Shown here piece by piece: positions 6,662 to 14,090 of a stretch of DNA of 14,090 nucleotides. The notes beneath the pieces were generated by a model. It was not told where the DNA came from, ran no database searches, and saw only the letters and a list, made by a program, of their open reading frames with translations. The stretch is from Cyclobacteriaceae bacterium (GTDB lineage Bacteria > Bacteroidota > Bacteroidia > Cytophagales > Cyclobacteriaceae): NCBI GenBank assembly GCA_021648745.1, contig JAKISE010000087.1:1-14090 (forward strand), given 5' to 3'. The number at the start of each line of letters is the position of its first letter. The stretch's first letter is position 1. The translations under genes were made by a program, and so were the position numbers.

Positions 6662-7141
6662 ATGAAAAAAGTGCTTTTTGTTTGTTTGGGAAATATTTGC
6701 CGATCTCCTCTGGCAGAAGCTTTATTTAAAAGGCATATTGAAGAGAATAATTTGAGCCATGATTTTGAGTGCGATTCTTGTGGAACTGCGGCCTATCATA
6801 TTGGTGCTCCACCCGATGAAAGAAGCGTTGCCAATGCTCTGTTAAATGGAGTAGACTATACTCATAGCGGAAAAAAATTAGCTAAAGAAGATTTTGAAAC
6901 TTTCGATTTTATTATTGCAATGGATGAGGAAAACTTGAAGAACATCCAAAAAATTAACCCAAACGGACATTCGAAAATTTACAAAATAAGGAGGTTTGAT
7001 TTGCAGGGGCTAAACAAAGATGTTCCAGATCCTTATTATGGCGAGGAACAAGGTTTTCAAGAGGTCTTTGATATTTTGAATCGAGCAACCTTACATTTGT
7101 TAAAAGAAATTTATGCATCTAAAAAGAAATTGTTGCGTTGA
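6662..7141 (+). CDS. Low-molecular-weight protein tyrosine phosphatase
   Basis: A 159-aa cytoplasmic phosphatase that hydrolyses phosphotyrosine through a cysteinyl-phosphate intermediate. The P-loop VCLGNICRSP (7-16) gives the CX5R signature with nucleophile C8 and R14; the adjacent C13 is the second cysteine typical of this class. The general acid is D123 in DVPDPYYG, with the tandem tyrosines Y125 and Y126. Length matches the family (about 150-160 aa). The ATG at 6662 is preferred over an in-frame TTG six bases upstream. The next gene starts 17 bp after the stop, so both are probably one transcript. The substrate is unknown; in some bacteria such enzymes act with tyrosine kinases of exopolysaccharide synthesis, but none is nearby. 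Confidence 0.95.
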   Translation: MKKVLFVCLGNICRSPLAEALFKRHIEENNLSHDFECDSCGTAAYHIGAPPDERSVANALLNGVDYTHSGKKLAKEDFETFDFIIAMDEENLKNIQKINPNGHSKIYKIRRFDLQGLNKDVPDPYYGEEQGFQEVFDILNRATLHLLKEIYASKKKLLR

Positions 7142-7157
7142 AACTAAAAAGTAATTT

Positions 7158-8024
7158 ATGAAAACAGTTTTATCATTCTCATTAATGTTTCTTTCAATTA
7201 TAAGCTTTGGGCAAAAAATAATTGCATCTGGTGAGGTATATAACCCAGGAGAGGAAATTTACACCCCAACTTTGGGCTTTAAAGCAGTGGTGCCTCAAGG
7301 ATGGATGGGCATGCTTCCTCAAAACTCTACTATTTTTTTATTGAGTTCTTTAAAAGGATTAGACGGTTCCATTTATTTACTGGGCGACACAACCAATTTT
7401 GAAATGATGAAAGCAGGCTGGGCTCAAGGACTTGAACTGGAAGAAGGCAGAGTTCTTAAATCGGATGGAAAATTTGAGATGAAAGGTGACTTGCTCACCT
7501 CTGGCGTAATCCTTACAGGTACAGATCAAAATATAAACAAAGGATTTATTGCAGCTCGTTGTGGTGAATATGGAAGGTGTGTTTCGGCTTTATTAATATG
7601 CGAAGGCAAGTATTTAGAAGACATGAAGAAATCTGTGGACGATTTTTTGGAAAGTGTAACCTTTGTAAACCCCATTATAAAAAACGAGTATGATGGGTTT
7701 GATTGGAAACAATTCTTAGGAAATAAAAAATTTATGCATTACGGTAATGTAGTAGGCACTAAATCAGTGAATGAAGTATGGCTTTGTGAAGATGGAAGTT
7801 TTATGAGCAAGCTTAAGAGAACAGGAATTGTTAAAGGTGATATTGGTAAATATAAAGGCAAGCACAAAGGAACTTGGAGCACCTCTTCTTTTGGAAAAAC
7901 AGGAACACTCACACTTAATTTCGATAAATTACCTCCAGTTGAGGTAGAATTGTTGATTGATGAAGAGCAAATCTTTATGAATGGGAAAAGACATGTGGCA
8001 CTTGCTGCTGCTATGTGTAAGTAA
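7158..8024 (+). CDS. Secreted protein of unknown function
   Basis: A 288-aa protein with a clear signal peptide (1-18, ending SFG before Q19). It probably has two parts. Residues about 30-172 resemble a stress-response or lipid-binding type of fold with FKAVVPQGW near the start and two nearby cysteines in ARCGEYGRC. Residues about 182-285 have repeated beta-strand patterns (VWLCEDGSF, KGTWS, GTLTLNF) that look lipocalin-like. I do not recognise the family, and no catalytic motif is evident. It follows the phosphatase gene by 16 bp and converges on the sigma factor gene with only 6 bp between the stop codons and no visible terminator. Confidence 0.8.
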   Translation: MKTVLSFSLMFLSIISFGQKIIASGEVYNPGEEIYTPTLGFKAVVPQGWMGMLPQNSTIFLLSSLKGLDGSIYLLGDTTNFEMMKAGWAQGLELEEGRVLKSDGKFEMKGDLLTSGVILTGTDQNINKGFIAARCGEYGRCVSALLICEGKYLEDMKKSVDDFLESVTFVNPIIKNEYDGFDWKQFLGNKKFMHYGNVVGTKSVNEVWLCEDGSFMSKLKRTGIVKGDIGKYKGKHKGTWSTSSFGKTGTLTLNFDKLPPVEVELLIDEEQIFMNGKRHVALAAAMCK

Positions 8025-8030
8025 TAAACA

Positions 8031-8558
8031 TTAATAATCTTCAAATGCTTTCCTTATTTTGGTAAAAGCAATTCCCATTTGAACTTCAACAGTTTTTATA
8101 GATATATTTAATTTTGATGCAATTTTGGCATATTTCAGCCCTTCTTGCTTTAAAAGCAATATTTCTTTACATCGGGGTGGCAATGTTTCTATAGCTTTTA
8201 CGAGGTAGGCTGTTTTTTTGTGCCATACATCTTCCTCATAGGTTATTTGTTCAGCCAATGCTTCATGCTTTAGTGCATCAAAAAACAACTCTTCTTTTTT
8301 GTTTTTTCGATACTGATCAATGTAAATATTGTAGGCGATTTTATATAAATAACTTTTTAGCGAAGTATGTATTTTTATCTCCGATCGCCCCGTCCACAAT
8401 TTTATATAACTAGTTTGAACGATGTCTTCTGCCTCTTTAAAATCGCTGGTAAAGCTTACTATGTAATTACACAACTGGCGGTAGTGGGCATCAAAAAACA
8501 CCCTGAATGCCTCTCTGTTTCCCTTCTTTAATTCAATAGCTAATAACTTATTCTCCAT
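8031..8558 (-). CDS. FecI-like ECF RNA polymerase sigma factor
   Basis: A 175-aa sigma-70 family factor of the extracytoplasmic-function class, with only regions 2 and 4. Region 2 covers about 18-85 (AFRVFFDAHYRQLCNYIV, then EAEDIVQTSYIKLW and a -10 recognition helix ending IDQYR). Region 4 covers about 122-170, with LPPRCKEILLLKQEGL and the HTH KIASKLNISIKTVEVQM. I prefer ATG 8558; an upstream TTG (8576) would add six residues. It is divergent from the FecR-type gene (114-bp gap), which most likely encodes its anti-sigma factor, and it should activate the susC-susD genes. In many Bacteroidota loci the sigma and anti-sigma genes run in the same direction, so this arrangement allows separate control. 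Confidence 0.94.
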   Translation of the reverse strand: MENKLLAIELKKGNREAFRVFFDAHYRQLCNYIVSFTSDFKEAEDIVQTSYIKLWTGRSEIKIHTSLKSYLYKIAYNIYIDQYRKNKKEELFFDALKHEALAEQITYEEDVWHKKTAYLVKAIETLPPRCKEILLLKQEGLKYAKIASKLNISIKTVEVQMGIAFTKIRKAFEDY

Positions 8559-8672
8559 ACCTTTTGTTAGCACCAAGCGACCTAATTTTTTTTAATATTA
8601 AAAAAAATAAATAATAGTTAAGGGTTTTTATCATTTTTTTCGTCTCAGTAGAAATAATAAAAAAAACACGCT
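8559..8672. promoter_or_regulatory. Divergent control region between sigma and anti-sigma genes
   Basis: This 114-bp, very AT-rich region must hold the promoters for both genes. Its main feature is a perfect 24-bp palindrome at 8585-8608, eight T, AATATT, eight A, flanked by A and T. Such tracts bend DNA and can form a cruciform or hairpin. No clear TAnnTTTG box was found. The anti-sigma gene begins with TTG only 15 bp after an in-frame stop, so the leader is short or the start is inefficient. Confidence 0.4.
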
Positions 8673-9800
8673 TTGAAAGAATTAATAGCTAAATATTTAA
8701 CAAACAATATAAGCGATGAAGAAAAAAAATCGCTTTACACCTGGCTAAAAGAGCCTGAAAATCAGAAAGTTTTCAAAAAACATGTCAACGACAATAATAT
8801 ACTAAATTTTACGAACACTGACGTAAATACAGTTAAGGCTTTTGATCAGGTACTAACTAAAATAGATTCTTTACCTACTGCTCGAAAACGTCAACTACCA
8901 CTCTGGTTTAGATATGCGGCTGTTTTTGCGGGGTTATTAATGTTTTCGTATGGTTTGTATATAGTTATTTTTAATAGTAAGCCTAAAACCCTACCCCAAA
9001 TAACCTTACAATTGGCTGATGGAAGCATTCAGGTGTTAGATGAAAGCCAAGCAGAGATAATTATTGATAAAAACGGACAGGAAATAGTTAATCATCAATT
9101 TAACAAACTTTCGTATAAGCAGAAAATAAAAAAAGAAGGAACGATTGTATATAATGAGTTAACTGTTCCTTATGGAAGAAAATTTCAGCTTGTATTATCG
9201 GATGGAACTCATATTTTTCTCAATGCCGGAACAAAACTTAAATACCCTAAAGCATTTAGCAGCAAAGGAACTAGGGAAGTATTTCTTGACGGAGAAGCTT
9301 ATTTCTCGGTTACAGAAAATAAAGCTAATCCGTTTGTGGTAAGTACTGACAAAATGAGCGTGCAGGTATTGGGCACCACGTTTAATGTAAGTAGTTATAA
9401 AAATGAGCATAATACTTCTGCTACGCTAGTAGAAGGCAGTGTGGCAGTATATGAAACTGGAGAAAAATACAGTAAAAACGAAAGCACCACCATTGTGCCA
9501 GGCCAGCAGGTTTCTTTAAAAGAGGAAGTATTTACCGTGCATGAAGTTAATATTAAAAAACACATTGCTTGGACAGAGGGCAAACTCTACTTTGTAAACG
9601 ACCGCTTTGAAAATATTATAAAAGAAATGGAACGCCATTATAATGTAGAAATTATTAACAAACACACAGCTCTTAATAAGGTACGCTATAACGGAACCTT
9701 TAAAACCGAAACCATTATTGAAATACTGGATGTTTTTAAAAAGAATACGGAGTTTGAGTACCGTATGGAAGGAAGAAAAATAGTGATTAGTGAAAGATGA
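8673..9800 (+). CDS. FecR-type anti-sigma factor / signal relay protein
   Basis: A 375-aa inner-membrane protein that binds the ECF sigma factor in the cytoplasm and receives the substrate signal from the TonB-dependent transporter in the periplasm. Domains in order: an N-terminal cytoplasmic sigma-binding region (about 1-72, beginning MKELIAKYLTNNIS), one membrane helix (about 78-100), the FecR domain (about 165-260, with VPYGRKFQLVLSDGT, LDGEAYFSV and VLGTTFNV), and a C-terminal DUF4974 domain (about 304-373, with LYFVNDRFENIIKEMERHY). The start must be the TTG at 8673: an in-frame TAA lies at 8658-8660 and no ATG follows until far into the protein, while the N-terminus fits the family exactly. 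susC lies 323 bp downstream. A non-ATG start may keep its level low. Confidence 0.94.
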   Translation: MKELIAKYLTNNISDEEKKSLYTWLKEPENQKVFKKHVNDNNILNFTNTDVNTVKAFDQVLTKIDSLPTARKRQLPLWFRYAAVFAGLLMFSYGLYIVIFNSKPKTLPQITLQLADGSIQVLDESQAEIIIDKNGQEIVNHQFNKLSYKQKIKKEGTIVYNELTVPYGRKFQLVLSDGTHIFLNAGTKLKYPKAFSSKGTREVFLDGEAYFSVTENKANPFVVSTDKMSVQVLGTTFNVSSYKNEHNTSATLVEGSVAVYETGEKYSKNESTTIVPGQQVSLKEEVFTVHEVNIKKHIAWTEGKLYFVNDRFENIIKEMERHYNVEIINKHTALNKVRYNGTFKTETIIEILDVFKKNTEFEYRMEGRKIVISER

Positions 9801-9815
9801 ACAATAAGTAAATAA

Positions 9816-9949
9816 CTGATATTACGCAAAACAATTTACGTCATTGCGAGCGCAGCGCGGCAATCCCCATTTTTACACTGTAAAAGGGGATTACTTCGGT
9901 CGTTCCTCCTTCGTAATGACTGTATCTGTTTTGTTTTGAGTAACATCAG
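9816..9949. repeat. 134-bp nested inverted-repeat element (REP/MITE-like)
   Basis: The outer arms CTGATATTACGCAAAACA (9816-9833) and TGTTTTGAGTAACATCAG (9932-9949) match at 16 of 18 positions. Inside are GTCATTGCGAG (9840-9850) against the arm at 9910-9920, AATCCCC/GGGGATT (9862-9868/9886-9892), and a central TTTTACA-C-TGTAAAA (9871-9885). The whole element can fold into one long imperfect hairpin and holds no gene. Its CGTCATTGC and CAATCC segments are shared with the element at 2440-2550. It fills much of the fecR-susC gap and may affect read-through from fecR into susC. Confidence 0.6.
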
Positions 9950-10037
9950 TAAATAATTAGTAAACAATAAAACCCAGAAGCCTATGATATTATAAAAACG
10001 AATCGCCCGAAATATCGGGAACCACGCATTAATTAAC

Positions 10038-10070
10038 AAAAAAAGCGAGAAATGCTACAACATCTCCCGC
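10038..10070 (-). terminator. Terminator on the strand opposite susC, in its leader
   Basis: On the - strand GCGGGAGATG (10070 to 10061) pairs over all 10 positions with CATTTCTCGC (10054 to 10045), using two G-U pairs and a 6-nt loop, and seven T follow (10044 to 10038). On the + strand the same two pairs become A-C mismatches and no T run follows. It is therefore specific to - strand transcription, though no - strand gene lies to the right. It is best explained as the end of an antisense RNA. Confidence 0.62.
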
Positions 10071-10111
10071 TAATTAAATTGATTTTAAAGCTTACAAACA
10101 AACTTAAAAAA
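10038..10111 (-). ncRNA. Candidate antisense RNA to the susC leader
   Basis: The - strand carries TAAATTTG (10124 to 10117), a full match to the Bacteroidota -7 element TAnnTTTG. A start at about 10111 and the terminator ending at 10038 would give an RNA of about 74 nt, complementary to the susC 5' untranslated region. A second box, TAAGTTTG (10106 to 10099), would give about 56 nt and has a TTTC at the -33 position. Neither has a perfect -33 TTTG. In Bacteroides fragilis, short antisense RNAs of this size and placement (DonS and relatives) repress susC-type genes in loci controlled by ECF sigma and anti-sigma pairs, which is the setting here. Existence is inferred, not shown. Confidence 0.38.
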
Positions 10112-10123
10112 CCATACAAATTT

Positions 10124-13100
10124 ATGAAAAAACTAGACCATACGGAATGGTTGAATAAAATCATTCCAAAATTTTATTTAAAAATGAAATTTACTATATT
10201 GTTTTTAACTGTCATACTCTTTCAGGCACAAGCCAATTCAGGCTATTCGCAAAACAAAAAAATTAGCCTGAATTTAAAAGAAGTTAATTACTTAAGAGTT
10301 TTTGAAGAAATAGAATCGAAGACCGATTTTAATTTCTTTTATAAAACCGAAGATATTGATAAAAACAAGAAGATCTCCATTAGAGTTAAAAATAGAAAAG
10401 TGGAAACTATTTTGGAAGATATGTTTCAAAATACTGGTATATCTTTTGTATTACTAAACAAGCAAATTGTACTGCAAAAGCAACATTTTAATAGCGAGAC
10501 GGACAAAAATGACGTAAAAAAAACTACAAAAGACGTTGATATACCTGCGCAAATTGAAAAAATTATTATAAAAGGAAAGATAACCGATGAAAACGGAGAC
10601 CCATTACCAGGTGCTTCAGTTGCGGTAAAAGGGAAAAATATTGGTGTAAGTACTGATATAGAGGGCGCATTTAGCTTAAACGTTCCTGATGGCTCAACCA
10701 CGTTGGTTATTAGTTTTGTTGGTTATAAAACGTTGGAAGTTGAAATTGGCGGTAGGCAATTTTTAGACATTCAACTGGAAACCGACATTGCCTCCCTTAG
10801 CGAAGTAGTAGTAATTGGTTACGGAACCGTAAAAAAAGAAGACCTTACAGGCTCTGTTGGGGTTGTTAAAGTTGAAAATATTACCAATCAGGCTCCTACT
10901 GTTAACTTGGATTATGCGTTACAAGGCCAGATAGCTGGTGTACATGTTTCAAGTGCCTCAGGGCAACCTGGTGCCGCAGCTAGGGTTCGAATCAGGGGTA
11001 CTACCTCATTATTTGGCTCTAACCAACCCTTATATGTAATAGACGGAATACCCGTAATACCCAATAGTAATATACCTATAGGAGGAGCACAAGGCCAGCA
11101 GTTAGGAAACCAATTGGCTCAACGAGGTATAAGTACACCTTTAGGGAATATTAATAGTGCAGATATAAAATCTATAAGTGTGTTAAAAGATGCTTCGGCT
11201 GCTGCCATCTATGGTTCCAGAGCATCTAATGGAGTTATCATTATTACTACCAAGCAAGGCGTATATGAAGGAGCACCAAAATTTGATGTTGACCTTTCAG
11301 TAAGTACGCAAAAACCCAACACCTTAGAGGTACTTAACGCAGCACAATTTAGAGAAGCTTGGACAACAGCCGTTGAAAACGGAAGTTCGAATGATGTTTT
11401 TGCACAAAGCGTTTTAGATGGCTCTTATTTTGGAGATGCCGATACCAATTGGGAAGATGAAATAACCCCCGAAAACCCCATAACAACAAATTTTACTATT
11501 GGTGTATTTGGGGGTAGTAAAAAAACAAGGTACAGTGTTTCTTTAGGTGCTAACAGCCAGAATGGTGTATATGAAGGCTCTGGTTTTGAGAGGTTTTCAT
11601 TTAATTCAAGTTTAGATACAGAAGTAAATAGTGTTTGGAAATTTGGTTCTAAAATAAACCTATCTTTTACAAATCAGGATTTTCTTGATGGAGGTATAAC
11701 ACAATCAACTTATAACTTTAGACCCGATTTAGATGTATTTGATTCACTGGGAAATTATTCTTTTTCTCAATATTCTAGTTTTCAAAACCCTGTTGCCCTT
11801 TCTAAAGCAAGAAATAGTAATAAAACACTTCTTTTGTTAACCTCTTTTTTTACAGAATTAAAACTTGCTGATGGGTTACACTTAAAAACATTATTGGCAG
11901 TAAATTATAATAATGGTAATCAAAAAAGTTTTTATCCAAAATTTACATTTAGAGGAGGCTGGGGAAGGTTTAGTGGTGACGGGGATGGATATGCACAAGA
12001 AAGCAGAAGTAGATCTACAAATACCTTATGGCAAAACACCTTAACCTATAACAAATCATTTGATAATAGTAAGATAGATGCTATATTAGGTATTTCTTTT
12101 GAAGAGTCTAAGAATTCAAATGTCCTGAGTTGGGGTGAAGGTTTTTTTAACGATGTACTTACCAATATTTCCAGTGCTACCGTTTTTACCAACGCTTCGG
12201 CTAATGAAACCAGCTCAGGGTTAGCTTCTTATTTCGGCAGAGTTAATTATAACTATAACGATACATATATATTAAATCTATCAGCAAGGGTAGATGGGTC
12301 TTCGAAATTTGCTGTCGATAATAAATACGCATTCTTTCCTGCTGTTGGTGTAGCATGGAAATTATCGAATGAGTCTTTTTTAGAGAATAGTACGTTTGTA
12401 AATGAGCTAAAGTTGCGTGCAAGTGCTGGAGTAACTGGCCAACAAAATTTTGGCCCTTATACTTGGAGAACACTTTATGGCGCTTCTTTTTATGGGGACA
12501 ATCCTTCAATAATTTTAAGCCAATTGGGTAATAATAGTCTAAAATGGGAAACTACTGATCAGTTTGACATTGGTTTGGACTTTGCATTTCTTAAAGGAAG
12601 AATGTGGGGTACAGTAGGCTATTACATTAAAGACACCAAAGATGCATTATTTACGGCCATTACCCCAGGGAGTACAGGTTTTGGCACTATAATAGCTAAT
12701 GTTGCCAATACCTCAAATAAGGGTATTGAAATAGAATTAAGTGGAGATGTAATTAGAACAGATGATTTTAATTGGAATCTATCAGTTAATTTGACTAAAA
12801 ACAATAATAAGCTTACTAAAATTGCGGATGACTTTAAAGATGAAGATGGTTTTCTTACAGGATTTGGTGGAGGTGGCAGGCTTAAAGAAGGTAGCCCAAT
12901 CGGACTTATATTTGGTTATGTATCCGAAGGAATTTTTCAAACTCAAGATGAAATAGATGCTTTAAATACAGGGTCTGAAACTGGTGTTTATCAAGATGAT
13001 GAAACAGCTCCTGGTGATCTAAAATTTAGAGATATAACTGGGCCTGATGGCATACCCGATGGTAGAGTTACCAATCTTGACCAACAAATAATTGGCGATA

Positions 13101-13618
13101 CGCAACCTGTTTTTTTTGGGGGTATTAATAGTGTCTGGAGTTATAAAGGGTTTACGTTATCTTCTTTTTTTACGTTTTCAATTGGCAATGACCTTGATGC
13201 TTTTGGATTAGCTCGTGATACAAATTTCAGAACTCCTTTTGCTGGCGAAAACAAAATAGATGCTGTTTTTGATGCATGGTCACCAGAAAACCCTTCAAGC
13301 AATATTCCTAGACTTGTTTATAGAGATCCAAATAATAACAACAGAACATCATCTCGGTATGTGTATGATGCCTCTTATATAAGGCTAAAAACCCTTAATC
13401 TCAATTACTCTTTTTCGAACGAGTTAATACAGCGAATAGGGTTTTTAAGTGGTGCCTCCATATATGTATCAGCTCAAAATCTGTTAACAATTACGAAGTA
13501 CCCTGGTGCCGACCCAGAAGCTTCCAATTTATTTAATAATGATATAAGTGCAGGAAGGGATAATAATCGTTTCCCAATTGCCAAAGTATATACAGTAGGG
13601 GTAAGAATAGGTTTTTAA
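10124..13618 (+). CDS. SusC/RagA-family TonB-dependent transporter with STN domain
   Basis: A 1164-aa outer-membrane transporter that takes up oligosaccharides or other large nutrients bound by its SusD partner, using TonB energy. A long N-terminal leader has its hydrophobic core at about 22-37 and a probable cut after YSQ (41-43). Then come an STN signalling domain (about 46-118), a carboxypeptidase-regulatory-like beta-sandwich (about 148-220, with GDPLPGASVAVKG), the SusC motif EVVVIGYGTVKKEDLTGSV (227-245), a plug domain with VLKDASAAAIYGSRASNG (353-370), and a barrel ending VGVRIGF. The STN domain links it to the FecR-type relay. I start at ATG 10124, which gives the usual N-terminus; an earlier in-frame ATG (10052) lies inside a hairpin, and ATG 10184 is possible. 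The frame is intact. The substrate cannot be told. Confidence 0.95.
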   Translation: MKKLDHTEWLNKIIPKFYLKMKFTILFLTVILFQAQANSGYSQNKKISLNLKEVNYLRVFEEIESKTDFNFFYKTEDIDKNKKISIRVKNRKVETILEDMFQNTGISFVLLNKQIVLQKQHFNSETDKNDVKKTTKDVDIPAQIEKIIIKGKITDENGDPLPGASVAVKGKNIGVSTDIEGAFSLNVPDGSTTLVISFVGYKTLEVEIGGRQFLDIQLETDIASLSEVVVIGYGTVKKEDLTGSVGVVKVENITNQAPTVNLDYALQGQIAGVHVSSASGQPGAAARVRIRGTTSLFGSNQPLYVIDGIPVIPNSNIPIGGAQGQQLGNQLAQRGISTPLGNINSADIKSISVLKDASAAAIYGSRASNGVIIITTKQGVYEGAPKFDVDLSVSTQKPNTLEVLNAAQFREAWTTAVENGSSNDVFAQSVLDGSYFGDADTNWEDEITPENPITTNFTIGVFGGSKKTRYSVSLGANSQNGVYEGSGFERFSFNSSLDTEVNSVWKFGSKINLSFTNQDFLDGGITQSTYNFRPDLDVFDSLGNYSFSQYSSFQNPVALSKARNSNKTLLLLTSFFTELKLADGLHLKTLLAVNYNNGNQKSFYPKFTFRGGWGRFSGDGDGYAQESRSRSTNTLWQNTLTYNKSFDNSKIDAILGISFEESKNSNVLSWGEGFFNDVLTNISSATVFTNASANETSSGLASYFGRVNYNYNDTYILNLSARVDGSSKFAVDNKYAFFPAVGVAWKLSNESFLENSTFVNELKLRASAGVTGQQNFGPYTWRTLYGASFYGDNPSIILSQLGNNSLKWETTDQFDIGLDFAFLKGRMWGTVGYYIKDTKDALFTAITPGSTGFGTIIANVANTSNKGIEIELSGDVIRTDDFNWNLSVNLTKNNNKLTKIADDFKDEDGFLTGFGGGGRLKEGSPIGLIFGYVSEGIFQTQDEIDALNTGSETGVYQDDETAPGDLKFRDITGPDGIPDGRVTNLDQQIIGDTQPVFFGGINSVWSYKGFTLSSFFTFSIGNDLDAFGLARDTNFRTPFAGENKIDAVFDAWSPENPSSNIPRLVYRDPNNNNRTSSRYVYDASYIRLKTLNLNYSFSNELIQRIGFLSGASIYVSAQNLLTITKYPGADPEASNLFNNDISAGRDNNRFPIAKVYTVGVRIGF

Positions 13619-13654
13619 ATGCCCTATCTAATAAGAAAATTAAAGACAACAATT

Positions 13655-14090
13655 ATGAAAAAATTATCAATATATATAACCCTCGTATTTATTATAACAT
13701 CTTGTGAATTAACAAATGTATTGGATAACGACCCACCCAATAACCTAGTTCCTACAAATGTGGTACTAAATGAAAATGATGCAAAAGCGTTATTAAATGG
13801 TGTTTACAGTACAATAATATCCAGAGTTTCCGATGCTTATTATATAGGTTCGGAGTTTATCCCTGGCCTGCTAATTGGGTCAATGTCTAGAATTTCTTCC
13901 AATGATTTTTTAGATAACGATGTGCAGCCCACTGATGGTATGGTTCAGAGATATTGGCTTATTTTTTACAAAACCATAGATTTAGCCAATAACGTTATTT
14001 TCTTAACTAGCGAACTTCCTGATAGTGAGTTTTCGGGCAATAGTAAAGCGTAAATTATTGGTGAATCACATTTTTTACGTGCCATGGCAA
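13655..14090 (+). pseudogene. SusD/RagB-like lipoprotein gene with in-frame TAA, runs off the edge
   Basis: SusD proteins are surface lipoproteins that cap the SusC barrel and capture substrate. The frame starts 36 bp after susC. The ATG at 13655 gives a lipoprotein signal with lipobox ITSC (cysteine 17), then typical SusD N-terminal sequence (ALLNGVYSTI; RYWLIFYKTIDLANNVI). After residue 132 a TAA stop occurs at 14051-14053. The same frame then continues as IIGESHFLRAMA to the window end, matching the highly conserved GEA.FLRA helix of SusD. A full protein is usually about 450-600 aa, so this looks like a nonsense mutation, perhaps of an AAA or GAA codon, or a base-calling error. If real, the product lacks nearly all of the TPR and glycan-binding regions. 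An alternative ATG at 13619 directly follows the susC stop but would place 12 residues before the signal peptide. Confidence 0.8.

Noticed and set aside
9836..10039. A 67-residue open frame on the - strand between fecR and susC
   Set aside because: It is read through the palindromic repeat and flanking non-coding DNA, has no family features and no supported start.
10052..10123. A longer susC start at ATG 10052
   Set aside because: That ATG lies inside the antisense hairpin, and the extra 24 residues precede a typical SusC N-terminus beginning at ATG 10124.
12243..12509. An 88-residue frame antisense to susC
   Set aside because: Shadow of the conserved barrel coding sequence; histidine- and glutamine-rich content is what reverse reading of this codon usage gives.
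14051..14053. Stop-codon reassignment of TAA as an explanation of the susD interruption
   Set aside because: Many intact genes here (rsgA, susC, peroxiredoxin, hydratase) end naturally at TAA at the expected family length.

Overview
The window is AT-rich chromosomal DNA from a member of the Bacteroidota, most likely a Cytophagales-type marine or soil bacterium. The evidence is a SusC/SusD pair with a FecI/FecR-type sigma and anti-sigma system, the lack of Shine-Dalgarno sequences before starts, several TAnnTTTG promoter-like boxes, and secretion signals ending in ..Q. No tRNA, rRNA, CRISPR array or transposase gene is visible.

Left part (1-3700). A rod-shaped RNA candidate enters from the left edge on the + strand and ends in a strong terminator at 171-207. 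Facing it on the - strand are waaA (Kdo transferase) and rsgA (ribosome-assembly GTPase), overlapping by ATGA. Upstream of these, also on the - strand, is a peroxide-defence unit: a PerR-type Fur-family repressor followed by a typical 2-Cys peroxiredoxin. A PerR-box-like palindrome lies next to a promoter box before the repressor gene. A 111-bp inverted-repeat element and a terminator separate this unit from waaA.

Middle part (3796-8024). It holds a probable outer-membrane beta-barrel protein (+), a small HTH regulator translationally coupled to a four-helix membrane protein (-), an enoyl-CoA hydratase (-), and a low-molecular-weight protein tyrosine phosphatase with an unknown secreted protein (+).

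Right part (8031-14090). This is a nutrient-uptake locus: an ECF sigma factor (-), a divergent FecR-type anti-sigma factor (+), a SusC-like TonB-dependent transporter with an STN signalling domain, and a SusD-like lipoprotein. By family knowledge, substrate binding at SusD/SusC is relayed through STN to FecR, which frees the sigma factor to transcribe the transporter genes. Two features stand out. The susD frame is broken by a TAA, after which conserved SusD sequence continues in the same frame. The susC leader also carries a terminator that works only on the opposite strand, behind a promoter-like box, suggesting a short antisense RNA like those known at Bacteroides polysaccharide loci.

The 323 bases between fecR and susC hold no gene but contain a 134-bp nested inverted repeat related to the one beside the peroxiredoxin gene.
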